A stretch of DNA of 64,000 nt from the NCBI RefSeq assembly GCF_021155765.1, contig NC_060112.1, positions 2,542,001 to 2,606,000 of the forward strand. Reading direction: 5' to 3'. The notes under the pieces are model-generated. The model worked only from the letters and a program-made list of their open reading frames with translations, was not told where the DNA came from and ran no database searches. Of the stretch, positions 24,001-36,004 are shown in pieces. Each line of letters opens with the position of its first letter. Position 1 is the first letter of the stretch. Source of the DNA: Diprion similis. Its lineage: Eukaryota; Arthropoda; Insecta; Hymenoptera; Diprionidae. A program made the position numbers and the translations under genes.

Positions 24001-26108
24001 ATACAATACAGAATCTCTATGTATCTAATGAACGTTATAGTACGTGTAAAAAACAATGCTGTTGCATAGTATATGATACGAATAAACGTCGGAAATTTGC
24101 CTTTGTGAATAATTTGATTTGAAATAGAAGCGGTGACAAAAAAATTTTCACACCCTAATAAGGTTGTAACGAAATTTTTAACGATAAAGAAATATATGCA
24201 GTGGTTGAAACAAGTCAGGTGTCGATTAGTTATCACTACTTTTCGACTGGATAGACAATAACAAGACTGGCTATCCCATGAATCGAGAAGGATAAATGTA
24301 TTGAAATTTTTTTTCATTCTGCTTTTGCCTATTACCGACGACGCGCGCCTGGGTTTGAACAGATAAGTTGCTCTGTCAAATTACGATAATGTAGAGACGA
24401 AAATAGAAGCGCTGCGGGCAGGCAGTTCAAAGTATTATGCAGAAATATTCTAATAAGATAGGACAGGTAAAAACAAAATAAGAATTCATAGCTATCAGGA
24501 AAAGGTGTTGAAAAGAAAACTGATTTACAATTTCGAAATAAAAGAATAGCAACAAGAATTTATGTTTAAACTAAATGCAATGTATTTTCTATCGATAAAC
24601 ATTTTAATGTTTGTTTTCTTGTCTCAAGGAATAAAAAAACAATTTGTATAATCTTGCTTCTACGAGATCACAAAATTCACGACTCATGTATTTATATCCA
24701 GACATACAGATGTGTATAAAGATTTGACAGGATGTCTAGCGGTTTAGCGATACAATGTTCCCTGAGAATTCCAAGCTTTAGCCGTTTCTACTCAACGAGT
24801 TTAAGTGAATTGTAGAACGTTGACGATTAAACATATAAAAACTGGCTACTGTATTCTACATCGCGATCGTTTTATACGAACGTGAATAATTCCATAAAGT
24901 GGAAAAGAAAGTTTGTAAATTCTAAAAATCGCACAACAATTCTCTGAAATTTCCAGAAAATATCTCTGAACGCTAGACTCCCTGATATAAATTTATCAAT
25001 AATTCTTACCTGACTAAAGAGTAATAAAACAGACAAAAAAACGTCAAAGGTTTAGCAATCCTTATACTTGTACGTGCTGTTGACGTTTCATGCAATGATT
25101 GTAGCTGAATGCATGCGTTGTGTGTATGCATACGAAAATGCCTGGGCATTTTATAATACTTAGCCCATAGCACATATACGTGTGGTTTGTGTGATTTTAA
25201 TATTACAGTATACACTAGTATATCAACAGTAGCTATAAATTTTCAGGTAATCGGCGAATGTTACTGGATATTGCGGTTTACTTTCACGATTTTATCATCA
25301 ATTGAATTAGAACATTGTAGAAAAATTTTCACAAGAATTTTATGGAAAAGACGCTTTCGTACGGTCCCTGCACAGCAGAGAGCTTATTTATTCATTTATA
25401 TATGTTTCCTCAAAATAAACACAACCGTTTCGTAATAGAGATCTTTCTTTATCCTTCTAATCCGTGAAAAAAAAAAAATAACATAAAAATAGTAACGGAA
25501 CTATCCTATATTATCAGCATTCTATGTAAATATATATTCCACAAATATCTCTGTTGCGTTTTAAATTCAATTAGGTGTTTATTGCACACAATAAGCAATT
25601 TTTATGGACATAAAATTGCCTCTGACGATATAGAATTAGTACATTCTTTTAAATTTTCTATCCGCAAATAAAAAAAATCAGTATCTTAATATGTATGAAA
25701 GATAATAATCTATTGATGATATTACATCAATGTATGAGATATGCATTCTATGTATAAATTTTATACATAAAAAAAATCTGTATATTGTTAATGAAAATAT
25801 AAGTGTTTAGATCCATTGTGGTGAAGACTTACAGGCTCTTTTGGAGCCTAAAAAAAAACATCAAATCGACTCAACTTAAGTGTACAGAGTATGTTTGTCG
25901 TTTTAGACTATATTCACAGTGTGAGAATTCCTTAAACAGATCAACAATCGTAATTGTTTTGTAGACGATAGACGATAAAAGCACCTGTGAATACGGCCAA
26001 CGAAACTCTCTAAAAAAATAGTATATAGGTTACATAACCTGAGGATAATAAAAATGTATTTTCTTACTTTTCTTAACAACCGAAACCCTCATCGTCACAT
26101 GAGTCGAG
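21079..26108. other. Non-coding: PINX1 upstream region and probable long 3' UTR of CTDSPL2
   Basis: No coding gene is supported. From about 21850 to 26108 the plus strand is T-rich with TTTATT words (AATAAA on the minus strand, for example near 21857) and long T runs at 22988-22999 and 23151-23172. A (GT)n run lies at about 22084-22107 and an (AAT)n run near 23390-23408. The minus-strand CTDSPL2 stop is at 26109, so an exceptionally long AU-rich 3' UTR is a plausible reading. That is inference. Confidence 0.45.
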
Positions 26109-28954
26109 TTAATCGGGTGGCAAGAAACTGAAAAGTCTGAACTGCTCCCTGATATGCGGCCTAACGTCATCTCCCTGCAATTGACAAAGTAAAAATTGTT
26201 TTAAACAAACAAAAACATCGATTATGTATGAATCTATGCCATAAAAAAAAAGCCAAATTGTGATAAATAAATATAACGACTTACCAAATTCACTAAATTT
26301 TCTAAAAATGGTAACAACTTCATCAACTCGCTGTCAGAACGATCAGCAAACCAGCTTTCTATTGGAATACCATTCTCTAGCTGTAAATAATCGGGCCAAA
26401 GTTATTACGAATTTGTTACAATCTTATTGCTCGGAAGCTCTGTAATAGGCGGGATAAATGTTTGACTAACCTGATAGCCGAAGGCCTGCGGACTGTTGTC
26501 GATAATAACTGTTTTTGAGAGATCTCTGCCCAGAATGGAGAGATCCTTGATGTAGTTCCCGTTGACACAGACGCAATGTTCTCTGAAGAGACGATATTTA
26601 ATTAATCTTCTCGTCGGGTCTAAAAGATTCATCAATTTATTCGCGTAGACCCGTTTGCTCGCGGTGAAAAGTATCACTTCGTATAGCGAAGACACGTGCT
26701 CGAGGAATTCCCTGAAAAACGGTCTTGTTCTGACGAAAACCGTGTAAGTTATTTCTTGAAATACAACTGGAAAACGGAAAGCCGCGTCGGTCAGTTCCTG
26801 AAGACTGCAGTGAACGAGTGTCTCATCCTGCGAGATGGAAAGGCGTTTGTTAGATAAGCAACAGGATTGAAATAAGCAGCGCGAAAACTTTCTTCGCAAC
26901 GAAACTCACCAGATCGAGAACTAGACTGAACTCTGGGCTGCTTCTGGTCTTCAACGGCAGTGCTGGACATCTGGCCCTCATCGCTGGCGTCAGAGGTGGC
27001 AAATGTTTGATGAACAAGTACGGATCGAAGGGTTCCCAGTCCTCTTGTGCCTGGGCGACCATATTTTCGACCCCGCAGCTTTCAACGATTTCTTCATTTC
27101 CGACTTCCATGTATTTCACATCTTGATAATCCCTGTCAACGTCCTCAGAATCGTACTTGGTGTTCAGTTGGTCGTTGGCGTCTGACGAACGGTTCGAATT
27201 CCGCGAATACACATCAGCCAAACTTCCATACTTAGATGTGGGGAAATCTTGGGCGCTCTCGTACTTCGAGGAGTCGCTGCCAGTGTTTGAAAACTGGTAT
27301 TTACACTCCTCGCTGCTGTTCTCGTTGCCGTCGATGTAGGTGTACTTCGTCGTCGGAAAGTATCTCTCCGTCTGATAAGAAATTCTGTTGCTGTATATCG
27401 GCGTCGAATGAATTATATTGTTGTAGTAATCGACGGACGACTCACTGCTCGGGCATATCTCCGGGTATCCGCAGTGCAACGTTAATATGTCTGGAATAAA
27501 AGATGATAACAGATGACGGGACAAGTTTGAGATGTAAATTTGTCAATTATCAGAAAGAGTTTTCAGCGACCGAACAGTTATCGAATGTAAACACTAACCA
27601 TGAGCTCTATTGCTCTCCTCGCTCAATAAGCAGGACAAATCAGGATGCGGAGCCTCAGTCGGCGGTGGCATGAGCTCGGCAAGAGCAACTACACTTGGTG
27701 TGGAAGGTTTGTCATCCTGAGGCGGTGTTGGCGGACAAATTGGAATTTCTCCATTAAAAGTTGGTGTTGAATAGACCGTGGACGATATGAGATTCCAGTT
27801 TTCTTTCGATTCTTCGGATACTTTGGACACTTTTGCGCTCTTCGGTGGCTGTAGGATAAATTTTCATTCACAGAATAAAAGATCAACTCAAGTATGACGT
27901 AGAGTTAAATAACAGAATCATTTGAGGGGGTGGTGAACTTCGGGAATTCGACTCGACGATCGATTACTCAATCGATTGGGGTTTGTTGTAATTAAAAGTA
28001 TGCAAATGGAGTTTTGTTGACATATTTTTAATACTGAAATCAATCAATGAGAAGCATTGGTATTGACAATAACGTTAAGCAATTAGCTGAATGATATGTT
28101 TTATGATTTCCATAATATCTCGAAAAGAGCTGAAACGATTTACTTCAAATTAGGTGCGAGTATTCTCGGATCATTTATCTTCTTTGCGACGATTTCACTA
28201 CTTTTTCATATATCATATTTATTTGTCAATGAAAAAAACGATTCGATTAAATTGTCGATATACAATTGAATTTCATCTTCAAATGTTTACCATTTTGTGG
28301 GAAGAGAAAAAAAAATAAAACTATAACTTTGAATTGTGACAAAGAGGATAAACTATCCAAGAAAACAATTTTTAAATTTGAAGTAAATCAGCTGCACCGT
28401 TTTCAAGATCTTCGTAGATACTGGAAAAGATGTACACAGCGAATAATTGATTGTCAAAATGAAGATACAAAAAATTTACCAATTTTGTCAATCCTCTCAA
28501 AAGATACTCACAATTATCGAATCCTTTGGCGGGACGCGATGTAAAGGCGTTGAAGTGACCATTGTACGCTTTATACACTTCCGCCTTCGAGGTCCTCTCT
28601 CTCGCCTGATCGGAGGTGATTTAGCAAAGTGTAAAACGTTCTCTCTGCATGCCTGGACAAATTAGAAGGAGAGTAAATTAAAAGTTGAAAAAAGTTTGTT
28701 AATTGGTACAATACGCCATGGAGAATAATGTAATTTCCCACCTCCTTTAAAAGATTTGGCGATCTTCGTCTCCATCTGGTCAATCTACCGCATCTGCTCG
28801 ACGTGTGTACTCGCTGATTACTGTTTGTTATCGCTGGAATCTTTCTCACCGCTCCCGACTGAACTCTGCTGCCAGTTACTTTTGAACTTGTAGCTCCAGC
28901 CGCCCCCAACCTACCTCGAAGTCTTCGACCAACGTGTTCGCTTCGGAGCCACAT
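26109..28954 (-). CDS. CTDSPL2: CTD small phosphatase-like protein 2 (CTDSPL2), HAD-family phosphatase
   Basis: Seven minus-strand exons close in phase to 567 aa: 28954-28742, 28652-28512, 27848-27599, 27490-26910, 26827-26471, 26380-26285 and 26174-26109. The catalytic DxDxT motif is D394-L-D396-E-T398, within SLVLDL/DETLVHC. It is followed by [58 protein letters not shown] and GIPIESWF, and the end [17 protein letters not shown], all closely matching vertebrate CTDSPL2. Upstream, [18 protein letters not shown] aligns with the conserved pre-catalytic block. The N-terminus is basic ([15 protein letters not shown]) and then Ser/Tyr/Asn-rich. The family dephosphorylates serine in RNA polymerase II CTD and other substrates such as SMADs; the exact substrate here is unknown. 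The first exon is preceded by a good acceptor near 28980, so at least one untranslated exon lies upstream. Confidence 0.95.
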
Positions 28955-31900
28955 CCTCGCCGAATCTTCAAACTTTCTAAAAGTAAAAGTGTTCCCAGAT
29001 ATAGCTTCCAAACTTGTTGGTGATCAAGAAATGACGAAAATTATTGCATAAGTAAAGGGACTCACATTGTTGAAAATATTTTTTCAATAAATTCTCCAAT
29101 TCTACCAAAGAAATCCATCAAGAAATAGATTTAGTTTCTTTTATAAAGTCTATCAATGATTGAATTTTACAGTGAAATTCATTTTTTTTTTTCACACACA
29201 GATACAAATCGATATGAATACACTTTTTGAATTATTATCATACACATATTTTAATTTACGTTAAAAAATTTTTCTCATAAATATGAATTATGGCCAAATT
29301 TGAGCATCTGTCAATTGAAAATTTGTTTACAGAAACGAATTGACAGCGGAACACTGTCATCTGTTCGCATGATATCCAAACCGGGGAATTATCGATAGCA
29401 ATAGAATGGCAAGAGTGCCGTCTCGACTGACATAAATTAAAACCGAAGAAAATCAGGATAATAATCAACAAATTGGGAATAAATAAAACATTGAAAATTC
29501 ATGAACATTAGATTGTATATTGTGTCGGAAATATAGGGTACAAGGTTGTTTGCAATGGAAACAACCTTGAATAAAGTTGGCAATGTTAAAGTTAAAATCT
29601 CGTAACATTGAATCAAAAAATCATCGTATGGCAATTTTAGAACGACTCTTAAGATGCCGAGTTTCCAAAATATGCATGTATTTTGATCCATCACGGTTTA
29701 CTAAATTTTAGGATTATCCTAGAGTTGGGATGTATTAATTTTTCCTGAAAATGGTGCATCGTTATATCGACGTTGCAATCTTCGACCTAGTTTTAATGTC
29801 GGATGATGAAAGATGGGAAGCAGGAAATTAGGAAACAGCAATGGAGGGAGGGCAGGCCGCTCATTACTGACACTATTTCCCCTTAGCAACAGCCACCCTC
29901 AGACCCTAAAAGCCGGCACCTCCTACCCCCACCACTCGCCCACGCTCTCGAGATATTGATTGCTCTCAACACTGTTGGTGGCCCCTGCTGTTCCCCCATC
30001 CAACTCTGTGCCGTTCTTTACTTGATAGACAGAAGAGATGAATGGATAGAATCCACATGGATTATGAGATTGGAGTTAGCGACGTTAGGGTAAAACAGCA
30101 TAGTTTCTTATTTTAAAATACCCCTAAAAGAGTTGAATTCCCATGCTTTATTATGGTTTAAGGTAATTTCATCAACTCTAAAGTTATATCATCGTTAAAA
30201 ACTTGGACTATTCAACATGGTATTTGAGTATGCTTCAAATCAAGGAAATATTTTGCTAATTCAAGACGGTCTCTGTTGAAAGGATTAATTGAATTGTTCA
30301 AAAAGATGGCATGTAAATAGGAACGGTTTGTCGATTTAAGATTAGGATTATTTGTTGGAAATTTAGAACCGCATTTATTAGAAATTTTGCCAGTTGTTGG
30401 AGGATTAAAAGATGGCAGTTTGAGAAAGGATCTGGCCTCGTAATCACTGGCTACTTTACTGAGCGAGAACGGAAATGACAAGGCTTAATAAACGTGCTTG
30501 GTTCGACATAATAGCATCATGTGACAAGCGTCGTTAATACAAAAATTACACACGAATTACATTTGAATTACTCTCAGAGCTAGAACGATCTTCTGCAATG
30601 TTATATTGGACTAAAATTCTATTGTTTGAATGACAATGAATTTTGTAATTACGTGTTGAGTCATTATCCGCTATATGAATAATCAGTTTATGACACATTA
30701 AGGTAGAAGTAAAACTGTAAATAGTTTATAAAATGCTGGAAAATGTTATACTTTAAATCCAAAGGATGAGAATAACTTTTGTTTATAAAATACGTAAAAT
30801 GTTTATAACATCAAACAGATTGTTTTGTAAACGTTTGTGAACTCTTTTCAACAGCGTATATATAAAAATTTTAAGCTTTGTCGAAATAAAATTGGTTTTT
30901 ATTATTTTTTTATTTTTCAAAATACGTATTCAGCGAATAAATTGAAGCTTGAAAGACACGACGGATCGCCGTTTGGAAGGCTCCAGGTTTTAGCGCCAAA
31001 TTAATTGACGTTTTCAGAGTACGAAGATCTATTTATAGACACCTGCGCTTCTGGCATGTGTGTATCTAGAAGTGTAGAAGAGTCAGGAAAAAGCGTCGAG
31101 GCTGTTGGTGTTCAGCGCGGTTTGCTCGCTGGGTATACGGTATAAAATAATTGCGTGTAAAAATAACGCGCGTTGGATCACCTAAAGCATGAAGAACTTC
31201 GAGAACCTTAACCGGTTCAAACCGAGGGGACAATTAACGTTTACGATAACGAACAAAAAGAGCGGCAAGGCAAGTTGCGTAGGGAAAGTTCGTTGTGTCA
31301 TGAATGAAGTTTTCAGATATTTATCCTATTTCTCGAACGTGCATTGAACGTATAAACTATCGCATATAATACGATGCTGAAATATCGATTGAACCCCGTT
31401 TGCAATGCGGAAAATTTTAGAATTGGGGAATTGGGCAAAAGTCGACACTGCCGCTGCAGTTGCTTGATGATTTTTATGGGGAATAATATTGGCGGCGAAT
31501 CGAATGTTCCGATAATTCGATTACAACGGCGTGCGGCTGCCTCCGCAGAGCTTGGGATCAACCGACGGATATTTTCGGCAATGATATTCGCCGAATAACG
31601 AATCCGGCGTAAGCAAACCTCATTTCCGATCGAAGATTTGAATGTCGCGTTCCACAAATTGTTTTTATCTGTGTGGAAGGGAGTTTGGAACGTATGTAAG
31701 AGGCGCGTTGTGTCTAGCAGTTACTATGCGTCCCCAATAGCCGCGAGAGAATCAAATTGTTGTATGGAAAAAAAAACAACATAAAAACGTTGATAAATAA
31801 ACAATAACAGCGGGACGCTGAGCGCTTACCATATTCCGGAAATCATCGACACTACTGTCACTCCTGATAAACTCGTTGTTTCACCAAATATCGAGGGTAT

Positions 31901-32700
31901 TTATTCAAACCGTTTCTAGCGTTCACGTTTCATTCCTCAAATACTAAAAACAAACATGGCGACGGCGTCACTCGAAAATACTACGAGGTAGCGGCGTGAT
32001 GTTTTCAAGAAATATATTCACCCAGACTTCGATTTACTCGATGAAAATTTATCTTTTATTTTATTTGTCGTAAATTCACTTCTATGCTTTGTGCGCAAAA
32101 CCTCCTTGTATTTATTGCCCTATTTATAAGCAGGCCTAGCCGACTTCAGTCACACTTCCGTTTACAATAGCGCCATCTTGTCTCACGGTATTGAGACTCT
32201 GATTTCGTCATCCATGAATTGCCTACCCCTTCTTCGACCCAAATGAATTGCCTTACGTTATGTAACACAAAACATTTATATACGCCAAAGTTCGGTGAAA
32301 TAATTTATCATAATAATTGTAGCGGCACAGTTATTGAGTAATTTCTATTTTACGGTACGCAGACTATTTTCTTTTTCTTCATTTCGTTGATCTTGCATCT
32401 TTATATAAAATTCCTACTCAATGTGGAAACAGACACTCGTTGAATCCTTAATTAACTCAATGCGAAATTAAATATGAGATTTTCATCGATCGTTCTCCTT
32501 AATTTATTATCATTGTAGATTATGTAATGCTACTTATTCGCAACTTCCCACTGATAATGCGTATGATGAATCGAATTTCACAAGTATATGCCTGGACGTT
32601 TAGTCTCCGCTGATTCTAGGTGGAAATAAAGTTTGCTAGATACATAAGTATAACAAGTATACATATGTATTTACGGTGGAGCAGTTCTTATATAAAAATA
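28955..32700. other. CTDSPL2 upstream region, probable 5' UTR intron and promoter
   Basis: No protein gene is supported. An acceptor-like site (minus strand, reading TTTTACTTTTAG just before position 28981) suggests the CTDSPL2 leader is spliced. A matching donor-like sequence, GAATATG|GTAAGCGC on the minus strand at about 31830-31822, could end a non-coding first exon near 31830-31970. A GC-rich patch occupies 29849-30010. From 32100 to 32700 the DNA is AT-rich and probably holds the 3' UTR of NOG1 at its right end. Confidence 0.4.
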
Positions 32701-32726
32701 AAAATATAAATATATATAATTTATAT

Positions 32727-35566
32727 TTATCTCCTGTCCGTTTTTCCAACTCCTCTTTTCCCGGCGAACAAATGTTTGGGCATCTTTGTCCCGATAAATC
32801 GATCGGCTTCTCCTTTCAATCCCTTCTTGCCCACTTTCTTCGCCACTGCTTTGTGTGCTATGTTTTTTAACTTCATTTTCATCTGTGATAGAGAAACATA
32901 CGGTGTGTATTTAAACCGAAGAGACAAAAAAAATGACTTAACTTAAAAACTGAAGCCTCAGCACTTACAACATTATCCTTAATTCCCATATCGTTACGAG
33001 CTGGTCTAGAACTGCTACGTGCTCTAGACTGAGACTCGGATTGAAGTCGCATTCTTTTAGCGGCAGGCTGTGATTGGGATCTTGTTCTCTTTCTAGTCCT
33101 GGTGAAGTTTGCCTGTCGAATGGGAAATGATTACATAACAATAAAATGTTGATTACTTTTTATCTAAATCAATTCTTTCTTATATTTCATATTCATACAC
33201 CTTTTGGTCGAATATGCCAACTTACATTTTCTGTGCCCTCCATATCAACACCCAAGTCTTCCATTTGGTCACGCAGCTTGGTGACGGAACGATCTCGCAC
33301 TTTCGAGCCAGCTGTACGAGGCATAACAGGCTTAGTGGATGCCTTTGCGATTCGCGCTTCATCTTTCATGATGGCTTTGCGGTCCCGAATTTGTTTCGCC
33401 AAGTCACGAATCTCTCGCATAGTTTCGCTCAATTCCGGAATCTTGGCATCATAAACGCCCGCCTCTTCTCGTAGGTTTTCTTCTTGCTCCAGAGCGTTCA
33501 ATTTCTGCGCACAACAAAATAGGGATAATAATAATGAGAATTTGATTTGCAGCATTATTTTCCGCTTCCTACGATCGATTCATTCCATTGTTACCTCAAA
33601 AATGTCTGGGTCTATGTAGTCTGCTACGTTGTGGCCCTCCCAGAGCTCGGGAATAATGTCGTACTTCTGGTCCCCTTCAATGTCGTAATTTTTCTTCAAA
33701 TCCAACACGTAATCATCGCCCATTTCCTCCTCGATCTCACGCTCCAGTTTCCTCTTTCTTTCGGTCTTTGCAGCTGCCAATTCTTTCTTCTTGAGAATGC
33801 TTTCGGGAATGCAGGGCGGCCTTGCTTTCTGGTCTCTAGTAGTTGGCTGGGCTACGTGTAACCGATTCAGGACAGATTCCATCTATTGAACAAACATGAT
33901 GAGCAAAAATCGAGAGAAATTCAATTTTACAGTTATTATTTTACAACTTTACCTTCTTTGTTCTCATTTTCAGCTCAACTCTGTGAGCCAAAAGCCGATC
34001 ACAGGCCTGAGTTTTTACTTCCATGACCCCGTAGTCAGTAATTGTACTCATTTCAATTACCGGAAGGTCAGGATCGTCCTCAAAAGGCTTTAGAGTTTCA
34101 CGTTTCTCTTCCGGCAGTTCCTCCAGTCGAAGGACGTCAACTTTATTCAGCACGATCATCAGTGGTTTGTTTGTGAACAACGGTTTGATGGACTCGAATA
34201 GCTTTACCTACATGGGTTATCAAATTGAAGTTACAAATGCGCATGAAGTTGCAGTCAGTGATATTTTATTTTGAATAAATTACCTGCTCCTCCAATGAAT
34301 GGCCACATTGCTCAGATATATCGACAAAATACAAAACTGCAGCACGTAAATGAGCAAGTGCCGTTACCGCTTGCATTTCTATAACATTTCTTTCTTCTAA
34401 TGGATGATCCAGAATTCCGGGTGTGTCTACAACTTGCCAGCGCAGATACTTATAATCTGTGTGTCCAACGTACAGTGATTTTGTCGTAAACGCGTAAGGC
34501 TGCACCTCAACGTCTGCTCGAGTGATCTGTTGATCAAATCAATCAATGTCTTAAAATCTGTTGCTTCAAAATTAGCGATAATTAGGCACATTTACTCACT
34601 ATATTACGAAGTTATTCACCTTATTTATGAAGCTGCTTTTACCGACATTGGGAAAACCGCAAATGATGATTGTGCGAGTGTACGGATCGATGCTTGGCAG
34701 TCGAGCCAAGTGCTGACGAACTTGTTCAAGGTAAGTTAAATTTGCAGCTTGTCTTTTCATTATCGTGGCCATTCGACCCAGCGCAGCTTTCTTCAGTTGT
34801 TTACAACGATACAGCGAGTCTCCATACTTCAAGAGACGCACATAGTCTTTTGCAACGCTACAAAAATTAGACACGTCAAATTTAAATACTGATAAGTTCT
34901 TCACTTTGTGCGAGTTTGAAAGGAGCAACTGTGAAAAAAGAATTAAATCGAATTATGAAAAAGAAGCTTAATTACTTGTCGATCAAGTGGCGAGCAGTGT
35001 TAATCTGTCCCAGAGCCAGTTTGTAGTGATCCTTGTCGTATAAAACGTTCATAAGATCAGCATAGAAAGGATGAACATCGTCGAGTTTTGGAAACTCTTG
35101 AATAATTTGACTCATACGATCGTGGAAATTTTGCTGGGTGAATTTCACCTTGCGTGTATAAAATGCGCGGATTCTTGATATTTTGTAGTTCTTGTGTATA
35201 ACGGTTGGCGTCTTGCGCTGTGTCTTGGACAAGATGATATCGATGAAGTCCTGCAAAATATCAGACGAGATGACATTATTAACGTTCGAAAAAATAGCCG
35301 TGCTAACATATAGTTAACCTAAAAAATACGGGGGACAAATTTTCGAAACTTCTGAATCAGCGAGTCGAAGAGTCGAATTACAAATATGCGGATTGTTATA
35401 CGAGGTTTATTGTACAGTACAGAGAAAGAATGAAATCTGTGTTTCTGACTCGAGATCAGAATCGAACGTGTCTTTTAGACTAGGTTAAGATTCGACGATC
35501 AATCGAGTATCTGCTCACCTTGGCTGTCGGGACAACCGCGATCTTTTTGAAATTATACAGAGCCAT
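32727..35566 (-). CDS. NOG1: Nucleolar GTP-binding protein 1 (NOG1 / GTPBP4)
   Basis: Nine minus-strand exons close in phase to 641 aa, the usual NOG1 length: 35566-35519, 35250-34976, 34857-34620, 34526-34284, 34207-33953, 33882-33595, 33504-33226, 33112-32969 and 32882-32727. It starts [20 protein letters not shown]. The Obg-type GTPase carries G1 GFPNVGKSS (175-183), G3 DTPG (221-224) and G4 NKVD (289-292). The N-terminal helical part ([20 protein letters not shown]) and the NOG1 C-terminal domain with [20 protein letters not shown] are intact. The tail is basic ([23 protein letters not shown]) and ends GKTDRR. NOG1 is a 60S ribosome assembly factor that binds pre-60S particles in the nucleolus. 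It is transcribed divergently from MCCC2. Confidence 0.97.
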
Positions 35567-36004
35567 TTTTGCGGATGAATTGTCACTTCGGTGACAATAA
35601 ATATTTGAAAAATATTGCCAATTTTACTGGGAGTCCGTCACGCACGTGCTGCACGACGTTCCCGAAGAGAAAGACAGGATCGCGCCATCTGTTGGATGAT
35701 GAATCAACTAAATTACCAACATTAGGGGAAAAAAAAAAACAATCTAAAAAACAGATGCAAAACAACAATGAAACGAATCTCCCTATAACAGCGGTGGCGT
35801 CGCTAATCGGCAGTGGAGAAACACGGAACTAATTTTAAAGAATTCAAACCAATCGTTACCACCCGGGAATTGCAAAATGCAAGTGAACCGCGTCATTTGA
35901 CTGATAATGATAAGAATGAATAAGAAGACGCGACGAGCTACGCAAGCCAGTGTGCGGCAGGGATTTGGCCGAGTAACGTAAGTCATTGCGTTGAGGAAAA
36001 ACAA
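35567..36004. promoter_or_regulatory. Shared divergent promoter region of NOG1 and MCCC2
   Basis: Only 438 bp separate the two start codons, which point away from each other, so both promoters and leaders must lie here. A GCGCCATCTG word (Pho/YY1-like core on the other strand) is at about 35683-35692. No TATA box is convincing, as expected for housekeeping genes. Binding is inferred from sequence only. Confidence 0.6.

Noticed and set aside
30212-30481. 89-codon minus-strand frame upstream of CTDSPL2
   Set aside because: Plausible-looking composition, but no known family, no supporting splice sites and an AT-rich setting. I could not tell it from a chance frame or an old repeat remnant.
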